Made by a program: the position numbers and the translations under genes. Of a stretch of 64,000 nt of DNA, positions 36,860 through 45,993 are shown in pieces (within the stretch, counting starts at the first letter, position 1; each line of letters opens with the position of its first letter). The stretch comes from Pedobacter frigidisoli (GTDB lineage Bacteria; Bacteroidota; Bacteroidia; Sphingobacteriales; Sphingobacteriaceae), in NCBI RefSeq assembly GCF_004331675.1, contig NZ_SJSN01000001.1:124001-188000 (forward strand), written 5' to 3'. Below the pieces are notes generated by a model. It worked only from the letters and a program-made list of their open reading frames with translations. It was not told the origin of the DNA and searched no databases.

Positions 36860-36876
36860 AATACCATGTAAAACAA

Positions 36877-36910
36877 AAAGGCAGCAAATAAATTTGCTGC
36901 CTTTCTTTAA
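36877..36910 (+). terminator. Bidirectional terminator between uvrC and gldN
   Basis: Twelve-base stem AAAGGCAGCAAA / TTTGCTGCCTTT with a 4-base loop between convergent genes. T-rich tracts flank both sides. Confidence 0.85.
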
Positions 36911-36936
36911 TACTTTACAAAGCCCTCTTTATGAGG

Positions 36937-37848
36937 TTAATATTCCCAAAGTCCTTGTTCGTAATCGAGAACAGATTTTTTGATCCGCTCTGATTCAAAC
37001 AATCTTTCTCTCGGATCTGTAATAATGTCCCTAATCTTGTTATCACCAGGATTTGATTCCTTAACAATGTAACTGCTAAACAAACGACGGATAAAGAAAT
37101 CGTCGAAACTTAAATTAGAAGCATCATTGTTATTGTTTATTAATCTCTTGTGGGCAATAATTGGTCTTAGCTCCTCATAAGAAACCCAGAATACGGGTTG
37201 CCATGTTTTTGATAATTCGTTGTATTTTAAAGGCGCTATGCCTACAATACGAGGTTCAAAAATAGAACGTTTAGTATCAAAAATCCAATCTTCTTTAATG
37301 CGATATTTTAAGAACGATTCAGGATTGAAGTCATTAACCACCGTTGTAACTGTACCAGTTTTATTATTCGAAATTTCTGATGTGCCCAATGCCTCTCTAG
37401 CTGCAGAATCTGCACTCATTGGATTATTGAATGCATCATCTTCATTTAAAACACTATCGATAGGAGAATAAGCCGTGAGCTCTTCAGCTTTGATAGCAGA
37501 AATTAAAACATCTATAAACCTTCCTTTCGGCGATTTTAAAACAGAGTTTACAGTATCACGTAAATCAATTTCACGCCATATACGTTTTGCATAAAACACA
37601 TCTTCTTCCCTCACTTCTGCAAAAGGAACCATTTCTGTACTATCTACATCCTTGCGGGCATAAAAACCATCTCTTGGTGGTACTTTTAGTTTCTTTTTGG
37701 CTGCAATAACTGGCGCTGGAACAACTTCAGGAGCTGGTGCAACTGCTGTCGCTGCGGGCTTTTTAGGAGCCAATTTTGTTGGCTTCTTTTGTGCAAAAGC
37801 AAAAGCAGATAATAAAACTAAAACAGTGATACTTAAAATCCTTTTCAT
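36937..37848 (-). CDS. gldN: Gliding motility / T9SS protein GldN
   Basis: 303 residues with a signal peptide (ends AFAFAQ) and a Lys/Pro/Ala-rich linker to about residue 55. The conserved GldN domain follows (VREEDVFYAKRIWREIDLRDTVN; LKYRIKEDWIFDTKRSIFEPRIVGIAPL; PVFWVSYEELRP). GldN (PorN) forms the periplasmic ring with GldK and contacts GldM. It is the last gene of gldK-L-M-N, 3 bases after gldM. Confidence 0.93.
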   Translation of the reverse strand: MKRILSITVLVLLSAFAFAQKKPTKLAPKKPAATAVAPAPEVVPAPVIAAKKKLKVPPRDGFYARKDVDSTEMVPFAEVREEDVFYAKRIWREIDLRDTVNSVLKSPKGRFIDVLISAIKAEELTAYSPIDSVLNEDDAFNNPMSADSAAREALGTSEISNNKTGTVTTVVNDFNPESFLKYRIKEDWIFDTKRSIFEPRIVGIAPLKYNELSKTWQPVFWVSYEELRPIIAHKRLINNNNDASNLSFDDFFIRRLFSSYIVKESNPGDNKIRDIITDPRERLFESERIKKSVLDYEQGLWEY

Positions 37849-37851
37849 CTT

Positions 37852-39387
37852 CTATTTATTTACATTGAATGATACCGAAGGCAAAATTCTCTGACGGCCA
37901 TCAGGTCCTTGTGAAACGATGTCATCAAAAAACACTTTCGAACCTGGAGTAATGGCATTCATAGCAGCTCTAACAGCACCAGCGAAATTACCACCACTAC
38001 CCTGAATGGTTACGGCTTCAGAACGTGGTTTAATAACCGTTATTTTATACCTTAATATTTTAAAGCTCACATCAAAAGGGAAATCATCTAAATCGGCATC
38101 AATGCTTGTTTCACTTTTTAGTTGAACAGATGAAATATCGCCACCAATTCTACCACCAACTTTAGCAATTGGAGCAGGTATAGCTTTTACCCTAAATTTT
38201 TGTACACCTAAGTTTACTGACTTTCCAGCATTGTTAGCACTTACACTGATTGAAACTTCTGAACCAACTTGGCTACCAGAAACGTTAACGGTATAGTTTC
38301 CATTTCCACCAGACATTGAGCCTGCAGAGATAGATGCCTTAACACTTTCTAATGGGAAACCTGCTGCAGATACTGCAAATGGGTTAGCAATACCAGCATA
38401 AATAACGTTCATTTTTGTTGATGAAACACTTGCTGAAGGTTTTGCTACTTGGTATTTCTGAGGTTGGGTTTTATACTCCTTTACTTGCCCATCAGTTTGA
38501 CGAACACGAACCGTACCAACCCAAGTAAATTCACCAACGCTGCTTGTTCCGCCCGTATAAGTTCCTTTACCATCCTTAATTGATAATTTATTTCCGTTAA
38601 CAGTAATGTCAGGAGTTGATCTTGAATCACTAGCTGTTAAAAATACTTCAGCAGTATAAGGTTGACCTTGGATAACATAAGAAGTTGGTGCTACAGCAAC
38701 TGCAGCAAACTGATCCAAGTTTACCTGTGCTTTGTCCATGTTTCCGAACAACTTTTTAACTACCTCAGCTTCAGCATTTTTAGTATCTGTTTGCAGTTTG
38801 GTTAAAATTGTCACTGCAGCTGTTAAAGGCGTTCCCTCACCGAAGTACGTTTCTTGCCAATTGCCTTTTCTCTTTCTTGCAGGATCTTTTGCTTCGAGCG
38901 AAAATGAAACATTTGCTCTATCTGCTGGATCTAATAAAGAGATTAACTTTTCGCGAGTTTCGTTAATTTTTTTCTTTAATTCATCTGCCTTTTTCTGATT
39001 GATCATGATATTGTAAGCAATATCCTGATTATCTCTATTTACCAAATCGCCAGTTTCTGCATTAATGCCATTACCTGCTATAGTAAATTCCTTTTTTAAA
39101 GTTTCAATATAATTATTTAGTTGATCAGCTGCTGCCTGAGCTTGTTTGGCCTTATCATAAATAGGTTGTGCTCTTGCAGGTTCTTCTTTTAACTTCGAGT
39201 TTTCGAATGCAGAAAATAGTTGATTGATGCTAGTATTTACATTGTTTTTAGAAGTATCCAAACTATCGTTGATATTTTTGAATGCATCTAAAACTGTATC
39301 TGATACGTTTAAGGCGAGCATAGCTAGCAATACCAAATACATGATATTGATCATTCGCTGCCTTGTTGTTTCTTTTCCGCCTGCCAT
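37852..39387 (-). CDS. gldM: Gliding motility / T9SS motor protein GldM
   Basis: 511 residues. The N-terminus MAGGKETTRQRMINIMYLVLLAMLALNVS holds the single membrane helix that packs in the GldL pentamer. Four periplasmic beta domains follow (about 60-510). GldM passes inner-membrane motor motion to the GldKN ring. It comes 43 bases after gldL. Length and ends match the family. Confidence 0.95.
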   Translation of the reverse strand: MAGGKETTRQRMINIMYLVLLAMLALNVSDTVLDAFKNINDSLDTSKNNVNTSINQLFSAFENSKLKEEPARAQPIYDKAKQAQAAADQLNNYIETLKKEFTIAGNGINAETGDLVNRDNQDIAYNIMINQKKADELKKKINETREKLISLLDPADRANVSFSLEAKDPARKRKGNWQETYFGEGTPLTAAVTILTKLQTDTKNAEAEVVKKLFGNMDKAQVNLDQFAAVAVAPTSYVIQGQPYTAEVFLTASDSRSTPDITVNGNKLSIKDGKGTYTGGTSSVGEFTWVGTVRVRQTDGQVKEYKTQPQKYQVAKPSASVSSTKMNVIYAGIANPFAVSAAGFPLESVKASISAGSMSGGNGNYTVNVSGSQVGSEVSISVSANNAGKSVNLGVQKFRVKAIPAPIAKVGGRIGGDISSVQLKSETSIDADLDDFPFDVSFKILRYKITVIKPRSEAVTIQGSGGNFAGAVRAAMNAITPGSKVFFDDIVSQGPDGRQRILPSVSFNVNK

Positions 39388-39430
39388 GTGTTATGTAGCT
39401 TTCTTTTTTAAAAATTAAAAACTAAATAAA

Positions 39431-40237
39431 TTATGCACGTGGGCCGTTCATGGCCGAAAGCATGTTACCATAAATTGAGTTCAATGATGCTAAGTTCTTA
39501 GCCAACTTGTTCACTTCTTCCTTAAACTGTTTAGAATCTTCCATCGATTCGTTAAAGTTTTGCATGGTAAGTGATAAGTTAGAATAGAATTTATTCATCG
39601 ATTTTAAGTGAGCGCTAGAATCTTGTAATTCCAATTCATACACTGCATTTAAAGCCGATAAGTTTTTGGCCAAATTATTAACCTGATCGTGGTAAGCTTG
39701 AGAATCTACATTGCTATCGCCCATCGCTTTCAAATTAGCTGTAGCTTTTTCAAAAGATGCACTTAAGTTATCAAAACCAGCAGAAGCGGTTTTAACTTTA
39801 CTAGTAAATTCATTTGTAGCAGTAGATGCATCGGCAACGTTAGAGATTGTAGCCACCTTATCACCAAAAGTACGTAAGCCAGTGCCTAAACTTTCGATTA
39901 ATTCAGGACCAATTTTAGCGTCAGATAACATTTTATCTAATGCCGCAGTATTTCCTGATGAAACAGCTGCTGCAGGTCTTGCTGAGGCAGTTGGCAAATC
40001 GCCTTTAAAATCTGGTCTTAACTCAGGATAAACTCTTTCCCATGCTGGTTCAGGTTCAGGTGGGTAAAATCCTGTTAAAGCGAATAAAATAGCTTCAACA
40101 CCTAGTCCAATTCCAATTGCATAACTTCCAAAAATCCCACCAATGTGTAGAATTTTGCACAACGCTCCGATAATTACAATACTAGCTCCAAATGAAATTG
40201 CTGGATTCAACCAGCTTGGTGATTTTTTTGCTGCCAT
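39431..40237 (-). CDS. gldL: Gliding motility / T9SS motor protein GldL
   Basis: 268 residues. Two membrane helices (about 14-32 and 37-57) are followed by a long cytoplasmic coiled coil (about 95-265, with LAKNLSALNAVYELEL and LAKNLASLNSIYGNML repeats). Lys28 and His31 in helix 1 and Glu48 in helix 2 correspond by position to the residues proposed to couple proton flow in GldL. With GldM it forms the rotary inner-membrane motor. It lies between gldK and gldM. Confidence 0.93.
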   Translation of the reverse strand: MAAKKSPSWLNPAISFGASIVIIGALCKILHIGGIFGSYAIGIGLGVEAILFALTGFYPPEPEPAWERVYPELRPDFKGDLPTASARPAAAVSSGNTAALDKMLSDAKIGPELIESLGTGLRTFGDKVATISNVADASTATNEFTSKVKTASAGFDNLSASFEKATANLKAMGDSNVDSQAYHDQVNNLAKNLSALNAVYELELQDSSAHLKSMNKFYSNLSLTMQNFNESMEDSKQFKEEVNKLAKNLASLNSIYGNMLSAMNGPRA

Positions 40238-40285
40238 AAAATTTTGATGATGTTTTTCTTAGTTTTTAGTTGTTTGGTTTGTTTG

Positions 40286-41611
40286 TTAATTTCTTAGGTC
40301 AGTTCCTGGGTAGGAAGAAACGCACCTAAAGCCGATATATGATCTTTGTGTATCTTGATATTCGTAGGTTCCAACAGCATTTTGAAGGAAGTAAGCGGTG
40401 TCTTTCCAAGAACCACCCTTAATTACTTTACGTTTTTTATACTTGCTATCATTTGCGCCAGCATCATAAGTAAAGTTTGGATTTAAATCGTGTAATAACG
40501 GAGAGGCACTTTTATTGTAAGCGGTTAATGTCCATTCAGAAACATTTCCAGACATATTATAAAGGCCATAATCGTTAGGGAAGTAAGATCTTACACCAAC
40601 AGTATAGATACCACCATCGCTCGAATAATCTCCACGACCCGGTTTAAAGTTTGCCTGTAAACATCCTTTTGTATTTCTAATGTAAGGACCACCCCAAGGA
40701 TACTTTGTTTTGGTATTACCACCACGAGCAGCATACTCAAACTCAGTTTCTGCAGGTAATCTATAATCAGATCTCGATCCTACTGGCATTTTTCTTGCCG
40801 CAGCAACACCATCATACAACCTTGTTCTCCAATGAGAAAATGCTTTTGCTTGCTCCCAACTCACACCAACTACAGGGTAATCATCATAAGATGGATGGTT
40901 GTAGTAACCGCGAACCATTGGATCGTTTTGAGAATACGAGTAATCTGTTTTCCAAACCATAGTATCTGGATAGATGGCAATGGTAAAGCGATCGATATAA
41001 TCTTGACGTTTGCTATTTGGATTTTTATGGCCGGCCGCAGCTTTATCCATACTCAATTCAGCATAGCTGTATTCAAACTTACGAACATCAAATTCTTTTT
41101 TGCCAGGAAGTGCATCTAAACCCGAATAATACATACCATCTAGCTGGCTTTGTTGAGCCTGATTATTACCACGCCCTCGAGCACGCCAAATATTTACACC
41201 ATTAGGACCAACTTTTTTCCAATCGATATACTTTTCTCCACCAACAGCTGTAGCCGTTCCATTTCTTGGGGTAACTGTAAATTGTTGTGGCATTCCCATC
41301 ATGGTTACAGCAATAGAATCGCGTACCCAATTGGTAAATTGACGATATTCTGCATTAGAAATTTCTGTTTGATCCATAAAGAATGCACTAATGGTAGTCA
41401 TTCTACTTGGTCCATTTTGAGAAAAGGTAATATCCTCGTCAGAACCACCAAGTGGAGTATGCCCTGGCGGAATATAAACCATCCCTAATGGAATACGATT
41501 ATTTTTGAATTTTCGGTTATAAGCACCCACCAACTCGCCTTGGCCTCCATGACCGCAACTCGCCAGCAAAACAGTTATACCCACAATAGCTAGAAGGTAG
41601 ATTTTCTTCAT
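40286..41611 (-). CDS. gldK: Gliding motility / T9SS lipoprotein GldK
   Basis: 441 residues with lipobox LLASC (Cys 19). The body has the formylglycine-generating-enzyme fold: MVYIPPGHTPLGG, MDQTEISNAEYRQF, YPVVGVSWEQAKAFSHW, YRLPAETEFEYAARGG, NMSGNVSEWT, KGGSW and IGFRCV. The two catalytic cysteines that follow GGSW in true enzymes are absent (GGSWKDTAYF), so it is structural. GldK forms the outer-membrane-associated ring with GldN. It is the first gene of gldKLMN. Confidence 0.95.
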   Translation of the reverse strand: MKKIYLLAIVGITVLLASCGHGGQGELVGAYNRKFKNNRIPLGMVYIPPGHTPLGGSDEDITFSQNGPSRMTTISAFFMDQTEISNAEYRQFTNWVRDSIAVTMMGMPQQFTVTPRNGTATAVGGEKYIDWKKVGPNGVNIWRARGRGNNQAQQSQLDGMYYSGLDALPGKKEFDVRKFEYSYAELSMDKAAAGHKNPNSKRQDYIDRFTIAIYPDTMVWKTDYSYSQNDPMVRGYYNHPSYDDYPVVGVSWEQAKAFSHWRTRLYDGVAAARKMPVGSRSDYRLPAETEFEYAARGGNTKTKYPWGGPYIRNTKGCLQANFKPGRGDYSSDGGIYTVGVRSYFPNDYGLYNMSGNVSEWTLTAYNKSASPLLHDLNPNFTYDAGANDSKYKKRKVIKGGSWKDTAYFLQNAVGTYEYQDTQRSYIGFRCVSSYPGTDLRN

Positions 41612-41757
41612 ATTTTTTATGTTGTGCTATGCACGATTAGGAGCAATTTTATCAAAAATCACTGAAATTATCAACAAAAGCAAATATTTTAAGTTAAATC
41701 GTTGTTTAAACGGTAATAAAGTTGGTTTATAATACCTTATCACTTAATATTCCTGTT

Positions 41758-41806
41758 ACAATAAATGCGTAACTCTCTTATAACAGCAAAGTTACGCATT
41801 TATTGT
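41758..41806. repeat. Perfect 17-bp inverted repeat between hemD and gldK
   Basis: Arms ACAATAAATGCGTAACT (41758-41774) and AGTTACGCATTTATTGT (41790-41806) are perfect inverted copies with a 15-base centre. Neither strand has a following T run, so it is not a classic terminator. It sits 147 bases upstream of the gldK start and 29 bases beyond the hemD stop. Confidence 0.85.
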
Positions 41807-41834
41807 GTTGACTTAAAATAAATTATTGAATGTA

Positions 41835-42605
41835 TTATTTATTAGATACCTTGATATAATTTTCAATGGCTAAAGTCATTGACGGAACACCTGGGGTTGG
41901 TGCGGCGATATCTACAACTAGCCCTGCATCTGTACAAGCCTTGCTCGTATTGGTTCCAAAGGCAGCAATACGGGTATTATTCTGCTTAAAATCTGGGAAG
42001 TTTTTAAATAATGATTGAATACTTGAAGGGCTGAAAAATGCAATTACATCGTAGAATACTTCAGCTAAATCTGATAGATCGCTTACAACAGTTCTGAAAA
42101 GAACAGCGGGGGTAAAATCATATCCACTTTTCTCCAAAAACTTCATGGTATCTTCTGTAGCTACGTCAGAACAAGGATATAAAAATTTCTCATTCGCATG
42201 TTTTTTCAATACCTCGGCTAAATCTGCAGCAGTTTGTTTACCGAAAAAAATCTTACGCTTTCTATATTGAATGTATTTCTGAAGATATAACGCTATAGTT
42301 TCAGACAGACAGAAGTATTTCAACTCAGCTGGAACATCGTAACGCATTTCCTCACAGATTCTGAAAAAATGATCGGCAGCGTTACGACTGGTAAAGATAA
42401 CTGCTGTGAAATCGGTTAGGTTGATTTTATCTTTCCTAAAGTCTCTTGCTGGCACTCCTTCAACATGAATAAACGATCTAAAGTCAACCTTTAAGTTCAG
42501 CTTTTTTGCTAAATCGTAATAAGGAGATTTTTCTGTTTCAGGTTTTGGTAAAGTAACCAAAATACTTTTTACTTTGCGAATTCTAGAGTCGTTCTTTTCT
42601 TGCAT
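41835..42605 (-). CDS. hemD: Uroporphyrinogen-III synthase
   Basis: 256 residues with the weakly conserved HemD two-domain pattern: VKSILVTLPKPETEKSPYYDLAKKLNLKVDFRSFI at the start, then TAVIFTSRNAADHFF, later VIAFFSPSSIQSLF, then IAAFGTNTSKACTDAGLVVDIAAPTPGVPSMTLAI. It closes the tetrapyrrole ring with inversion of ring D. The gene follows DUF4271 by 13 bases, an arrangement known in Bacteroidota. No other heme synthesis gene is adjacent apart from hemW on the other strand. Confidence 0.88.
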   Translation of the reverse strand: MQEKNDSRIRKVKSILVTLPKPETEKSPYYDLAKKLNLKVDFRSFIHVEGVPARDFRKDKINLTDFTAVIFTSRNAADHFFRICEEMRYDVPAELKYFCLSETIALYLQKYIQYRKRKIFFGKQTAADLAEVLKKHANEKFLYPCSDVATEDTMKFLEKSGYDFTPAVLFRTVVSDLSDLAEVFYDVIAFFSPSSIQSLFKNFPDFKQNNTRIAAFGTNTSKACTDAGLVVDIAAPTPGVPSMTLAIENYIKVSNK

Positions 42606-42618
42606 TTTCCTTTTCCTG

Positions 42619-43596
42619 CTACAATCCTATCGTTTTAATTAGTATTAAAATAGGACATATTTCGAGGGCGCAAAAGTACAAAAATAAATGCATTCGAGAA
42701 AACTTATTATTAGAAAGTATAGTTACACCAGCTCTTAGTAATTGAAATGCAAAAATAATGCCTAACAGTAAGAATGCCAACACAATATACACTACTCCAT
42801 ATTTGAGTGGAGATAATGCAAATGCAACCACCAAAGGGATAAAAAGTAATGATGCATTGAAATAACTGAGGTACAAAATAGAGATGTATTCGCCAACGGG
42901 CTTTTGAACATTAAAAAGATAACCAAGAAAGCGCAGTATGATTAATTTTAATGCATAAAACACAATTATGGTGATGGAGATGGTAAAGAAAAACCTAAAT
43001 CCATCTTTAGCTTGGTACATATCGTAATACTGCGCAACAAGAAAGAAAAACATTCCTAAGATGAAACCGAACTGGATGAATAAGAGCAAAAATGGCCAAG
43101 AACTAAATAAATTATCCTCTTTATTTATGTTATTTAATATTCTATTGCTAAAGAAAGATTGAACGATTGCAGAGAGCTGTTTGGAAAAGGCATTTTTTAG
43201 AATTGCAAAAATAACCAACATAGCAAAAATGAACCCCAGCAAACCAACATTTCCCTTTGGAATACTTGCACCGAGTTGGTAAGGATTCGCTTTCTTTTTT
43301 AGATACTGATATTTTTTCTGCCATGCCAATAAATCGAGCTTCGGAAAAACATATTCTTTTTGAATGGTATCGAGCAGGGCGCCCTTATTGATTAAACTAT
43401 CTGGTAAAACCCAAGTGTGATGAATGATGGAATCAGTAACAAAAACTTGTCTGGCAAGCGTTGCAGAATCGGGACGATATCTTCTGTATTGATATTTGAC
43501 CACCGAACTTGAATCTGATTTAGCCTGAATTTGCTGCGCTGAAAGGGAATCAGCAAACAATAAAAACGCAAATAAAACTAAAATGATTTTCGGCAT
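42619..43596 (-). CDS. DUF4271 integral membrane protein
   Basis: 325 residues with a signal peptide (ends DSLSAQ), a periplasmic stretch of about 100 residues and six or seven membrane helices (about 120-320). This is the DUF4271 form found next to hemD in many Bacteroidota. Function is unknown. It heads a likely operon with hemD; gldK follows after a 223-base gap containing a perfect inverted repeat. A possible -7 box (TACTTTTG on the minus strand, 43618-43625) lies upstream. Confidence 0.82.
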   Translation of the reverse strand: MPKIILVLFAFLLFADSLSAQQIQAKSDSSSVVKYQYRRYRPDSATLARQVFVTDSIIHHTWVLPDSLINKGALLDTIQKEYVFPKLDLLAWQKKYQYLKKKANPYQLGASIPKGNVGLLGFIFAMLVIFAILKNAFSKQLSAIVQSFFSNRILNNINKEDNLFSSWPFLLLFIQFGFILGMFFFLVAQYYDMYQAKDGFRFFFTISITIIVFYALKLIILRFLGYLFNVQKPVGEYISILYLSYFNASLLFIPLVVAFALSPLKYGVVYIVLAFLLLGIIFAFQLLRAGVTILSNNKFSRMHLFLYFCALEICPILILIKTIGL

Positions 43597-43690
43597 GCTT
43601 AATCAAAAATATGAATGCAAAAGTAATTGAATAATCATTGTTTACCTAAAGAAAATAAATGGATTTAGAATATGCTGTATCTTTGCTGCA

Positions 43691-44821
43691 ATGTCAGGTA
43701 TCTATATCCATATTCCCTTTTGTAAAAAGGCTTGCCACTATTGCGATTTTCATTTCAGTACATCTTTAAAATATGCTGATGAAATGGTTGAAGCCATTTG
43801 CAAGGAAATCAAAATGAAAAAGGATAGAATTTCGGGTCAGGTTGGTTCAATATACTTTGGTGGAGGAACACCGTCTATTTTATCTCAAGCAGCTTTACAA
43901 AAGATTTTCGATGCGATAATCCAGACATTTTCTGTTGATGGAAATGCAGAGATTACCATTGAAACCAATCCTGACGATTTAACCGCACAAAAATTAAAAG
44001 AGTTAAAAAAGCTCCCAGTTAACCGTTTCAGCGTAGGCATTCAATCTTTTTTTAATGAGGATTTAATTTGGATGAACAGGGCACATAATGCCGATGAAGC
44101 CGAAAATTGCATTAAAAGAAGCCAGGATGCAGGTTTTGAAAACTTAACACTCGATTTGATTTATGGCTACCCGTTGCTAACGGATACAAAATGGCTGAGT
44201 AACATTGATAAAGCAATCGATTTACAAGTGCCGCACATTTCTGCTTACGCATTGACAGTTGAGCCTAGAACGGCTTTAGCCCACGCCATTAAAAACAAAA
44301 AACAAAGCCCTGTTAACGATAACCAAAGTGCCGCCCAATTTGTGATATTGATGGATAAATTAACCAAAGCGGGTTTTGAGCATTATGAAATTTCGAATTT
44401 TGCCAATCCAGGTTGTTATGCGGTTCACAATACAAACTATTGGAAAGGTGTTAATTACATTGGCATCGGGCCATCGGCGCATGGTTTCGATGGACAAAAC
44501 CGATATATGAATCCTGCTAATAATTCAATTTATATTGAAAAAATAGAAAGTAACAAACTGCCCGAAATTGTAGAAGAATTGAGTTTGAACGACCGTTTTA
44601 ACGAATATATGATGACATCCCTAAGAACCATGTGGGGCACTGATTTACAAAAGATAAAAGCTGACTTTGGAAAGGATTTCTTAGAAGAAACTCAACATAA
44701 CCTCCGCAGTTTTGAAGATAAGGATTGGTTGATGATTGATGGTGATAACATAAAACTAAGCCAAAGTGGGAAGCTCTTTGCCGACCATATTGCTTCGGAA
44801 TTGTTCATAGTTAATGATTGA
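43691..44821 (+). CDS. hemW: Radical SAM heme chaperone HemW
   Basis: 376 residues. The 4Fe-4S motif is Cys11-x3-Cys15-x2-Cys18 (CKKACHYC), followed by YFGGGTPS, the SVGIQSF region and the HemN C-terminal domain from about 280. The extra Cys after the motif that marks true coproporphyrinogen oxidases (HemN) is not seen (CHYCDFHF gives F at that place), which favours HemW. HemW loads heme into respiratory proteins. It is divergent from DUF4271/hemD. A -7-like TATCTTTG ends 6 bases before the ATG, so a leaderless or nearly leaderless mRNA is possible. Confidence 0.92.
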   Translation: MSGIYIHIPFCKKACHYCDFHFSTSLKYADEMVEAICKEIKMKKDRISGQVGSIYFGGGTPSILSQAALQKIFDAIIQTFSVDGNAEITIETNPDDLTAQKLKELKKLPVNRFSVGIQSFFNEDLIWMNRAHNADEAENCIKRSQDAGFENLTLDLIYGYPLLTDTKWLSNIDKAIDLQVPHISAYALTVEPRTALAHAIKNKKQSPVNDNQSAAQFVILMDKLTKAGFEHYEISNFANPGCYAVHNTNYWKGVNYIGIGPSAHGFDGQNRYMNPANNSIYIEKIESNKLPEIVEELSLNDRFNEYMMTSLRTMWGTDLQKIKADFGKDFLEETQHNLRSFEDKDWLMIDGDNIKLSQSGKLFADHIASELFIVND

Positions 44822-44914
44822 ATTAGAGAATGAGTGAATTAGAGAATTACTGAACATATCGGATATAATTGACATACACTCATCCAATCCTCAATCATTC
44901 AAAAATTAATTTAT

Positions 44915-45697
44915 ATGTCGAAAATTGTATGGATTACAGGCGCATCTTCAGGTATTGGAGAAGCCTTAGTTTACGAATATTTTAAAGCTGGAGACAAGTT
45001 GATTATCTCTGCACGTAACCGCGATGAGCTGTTTCGTGTAAAAGGGAATTGCCAAAATTCTTTTAATGTTCATGTTTTGCCTTTCGATTTAAGCGAAACT
45101 GTAACGCTTCAAAATAAAGCTGAAGATGCCATTAAAATCTTCGGGAAAATCGACTTGTTAATTAATAGCGGCGGCGTTAGTCAGCGGGGATTGGCAATGG
45201 AAACCGATTTAAAAACGGAACAGCAAATTATGGATACCAATTTTTGGGGAACCGTGGTTTTAAGTAAAGCTGTTTTACCATTAATGATTAAAAACGGTGG
45301 CGGGCAAATTGTTGTGATAAGCAGCTTGGTCGGAAAATTCGGAACAAAATTACGTTCCGCATATTCAGCCTCGAAGCATGCTTTGCATGGTTATTTCGAT
45401 TCTCTACGCTCAGAGGTGTATGATAAAAATATCGAAATTACAATTATTTGTCCGGGCTTTATTAAAACGAATGTTACCTATAATGCCCTTACCGGAGACG
45501 GAAAACCACTAAACCTTATGGGTGATGCACATGAAGCTGCTATGACTGCTTCGGTATGTGCCGCAGAAATTGTTAAAGCAATTACTGCAAAAAAAGAGGA
45601 GGTTTACATTGGTGGTAAGGAAACCAAAGCCATTTGGTTAAAACGCTTTTTCCCTAAAATATTCTCGAAAAAGATTAGGGAAGCAAAGGTTACCTAA
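44915..45697 (+). CDS. Short-chain dehydrogenase/reductase
   Basis: 260 residues. The Rossmann nucleotide motif is ITGASSGIGEALVYEY (about 7-22), the structural motif is INSGGVSQRG (in place of NNAG), the catalytic Ser is in VVISSLVGKFG, and the catalytic pair YSASK is at about 150. It resembles the DltE/DHRS7-like SDR group with a C-terminal basic tail. It uses NAD(P)H; the substrate is unknown. It lies 93 bases after hemW; a terminator follows. Confidence 0.9.
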   Translation: MSKIVWITGASSGIGEALVYEYFKAGDKLIISARNRDELFRVKGNCQNSFNVHVLPFDLSETVTLQNKAEDAIKIFGKIDLLINSGGVSQRGLAMETDLKTEQQIMDTNFWGTVVLSKAVLPLMIKNGGGQIVVISSLVGKFGTKLRSAYSASKHALHGYFDSLRSEVYDKNIEITIICPGFIKTNVTYNALTGDGKPLNLMGDAHEAAMTASVCAAEIVKAITAKKEEVYIGGKETKAIWLKRFFPKIFSKKIREAKVT

Positions 45698-45721
45698 TCT
45701 CTGCCATTTTTTATTGTGGGT

Positions 45722-45757
45722 TTTAAACCTGAGTTTTTTGTACAGGTTTAAATTTTC
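45722..45757 (+). terminator. Terminator after the dehydrogenase gene
   Basis: Stem TTTAAACCTG / CAGGTTTAAA with an 11-base loop, followed by T-rich sequence. Confidence 0.75.
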
Positions 45758-45779
45758 TAAACCGTATTGTAGCGATATC

Positions 45780-45822
45780 CTTTTGGCTCTGGTTCTGAGC
45801 GCAGCCGAAGAACTGCCAAAAG
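45780..45822. repeat. Imperfect hairpin in the spacer before the fasciclin gene
   Basis: Arms CTTTTGGCTCTGGTTCT and AGAACTGCCAAAAG pair with a small internal bulge around GAGCGCAGCCGA. The next 50 bases (CGAAAAGACGGACTGC and so on) are GC-richer than the surroundings and look like a degenerate dispersed repeat. Confidence 0.45.
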
Positions 45823-45993
45823 ATTTAGCGAAAAGACGGACTGCTGAAACCGAAGTGATTGCGTAGCACCTTTACGAATAACTTTAATAACCTGATTATA
45901 AGTGAATTAATTATATTTTTTGTTTCAAAAAAACCAAGTATCTACAAGGCGTCGTACATGGAATCAAATAACAGAAACTTAAAAAAACAAATA

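Noticed and set aside
40286..41611. Sulfatase-modifying enzyme
   Set aside because: The fold matches, but the catalytic cysteines are absent and the gene heads gldKLMN.
41758..41806. Rho-independent terminator of hemD
   Set aside because: The stem is perfect, but neither strand has a T run after it.
43691..44821. Coproporphyrinogen III oxidase HemN
   Set aside because: The residue after the radical SAM motif that marks HemN is not cysteine; the length and motifs fit HemW.
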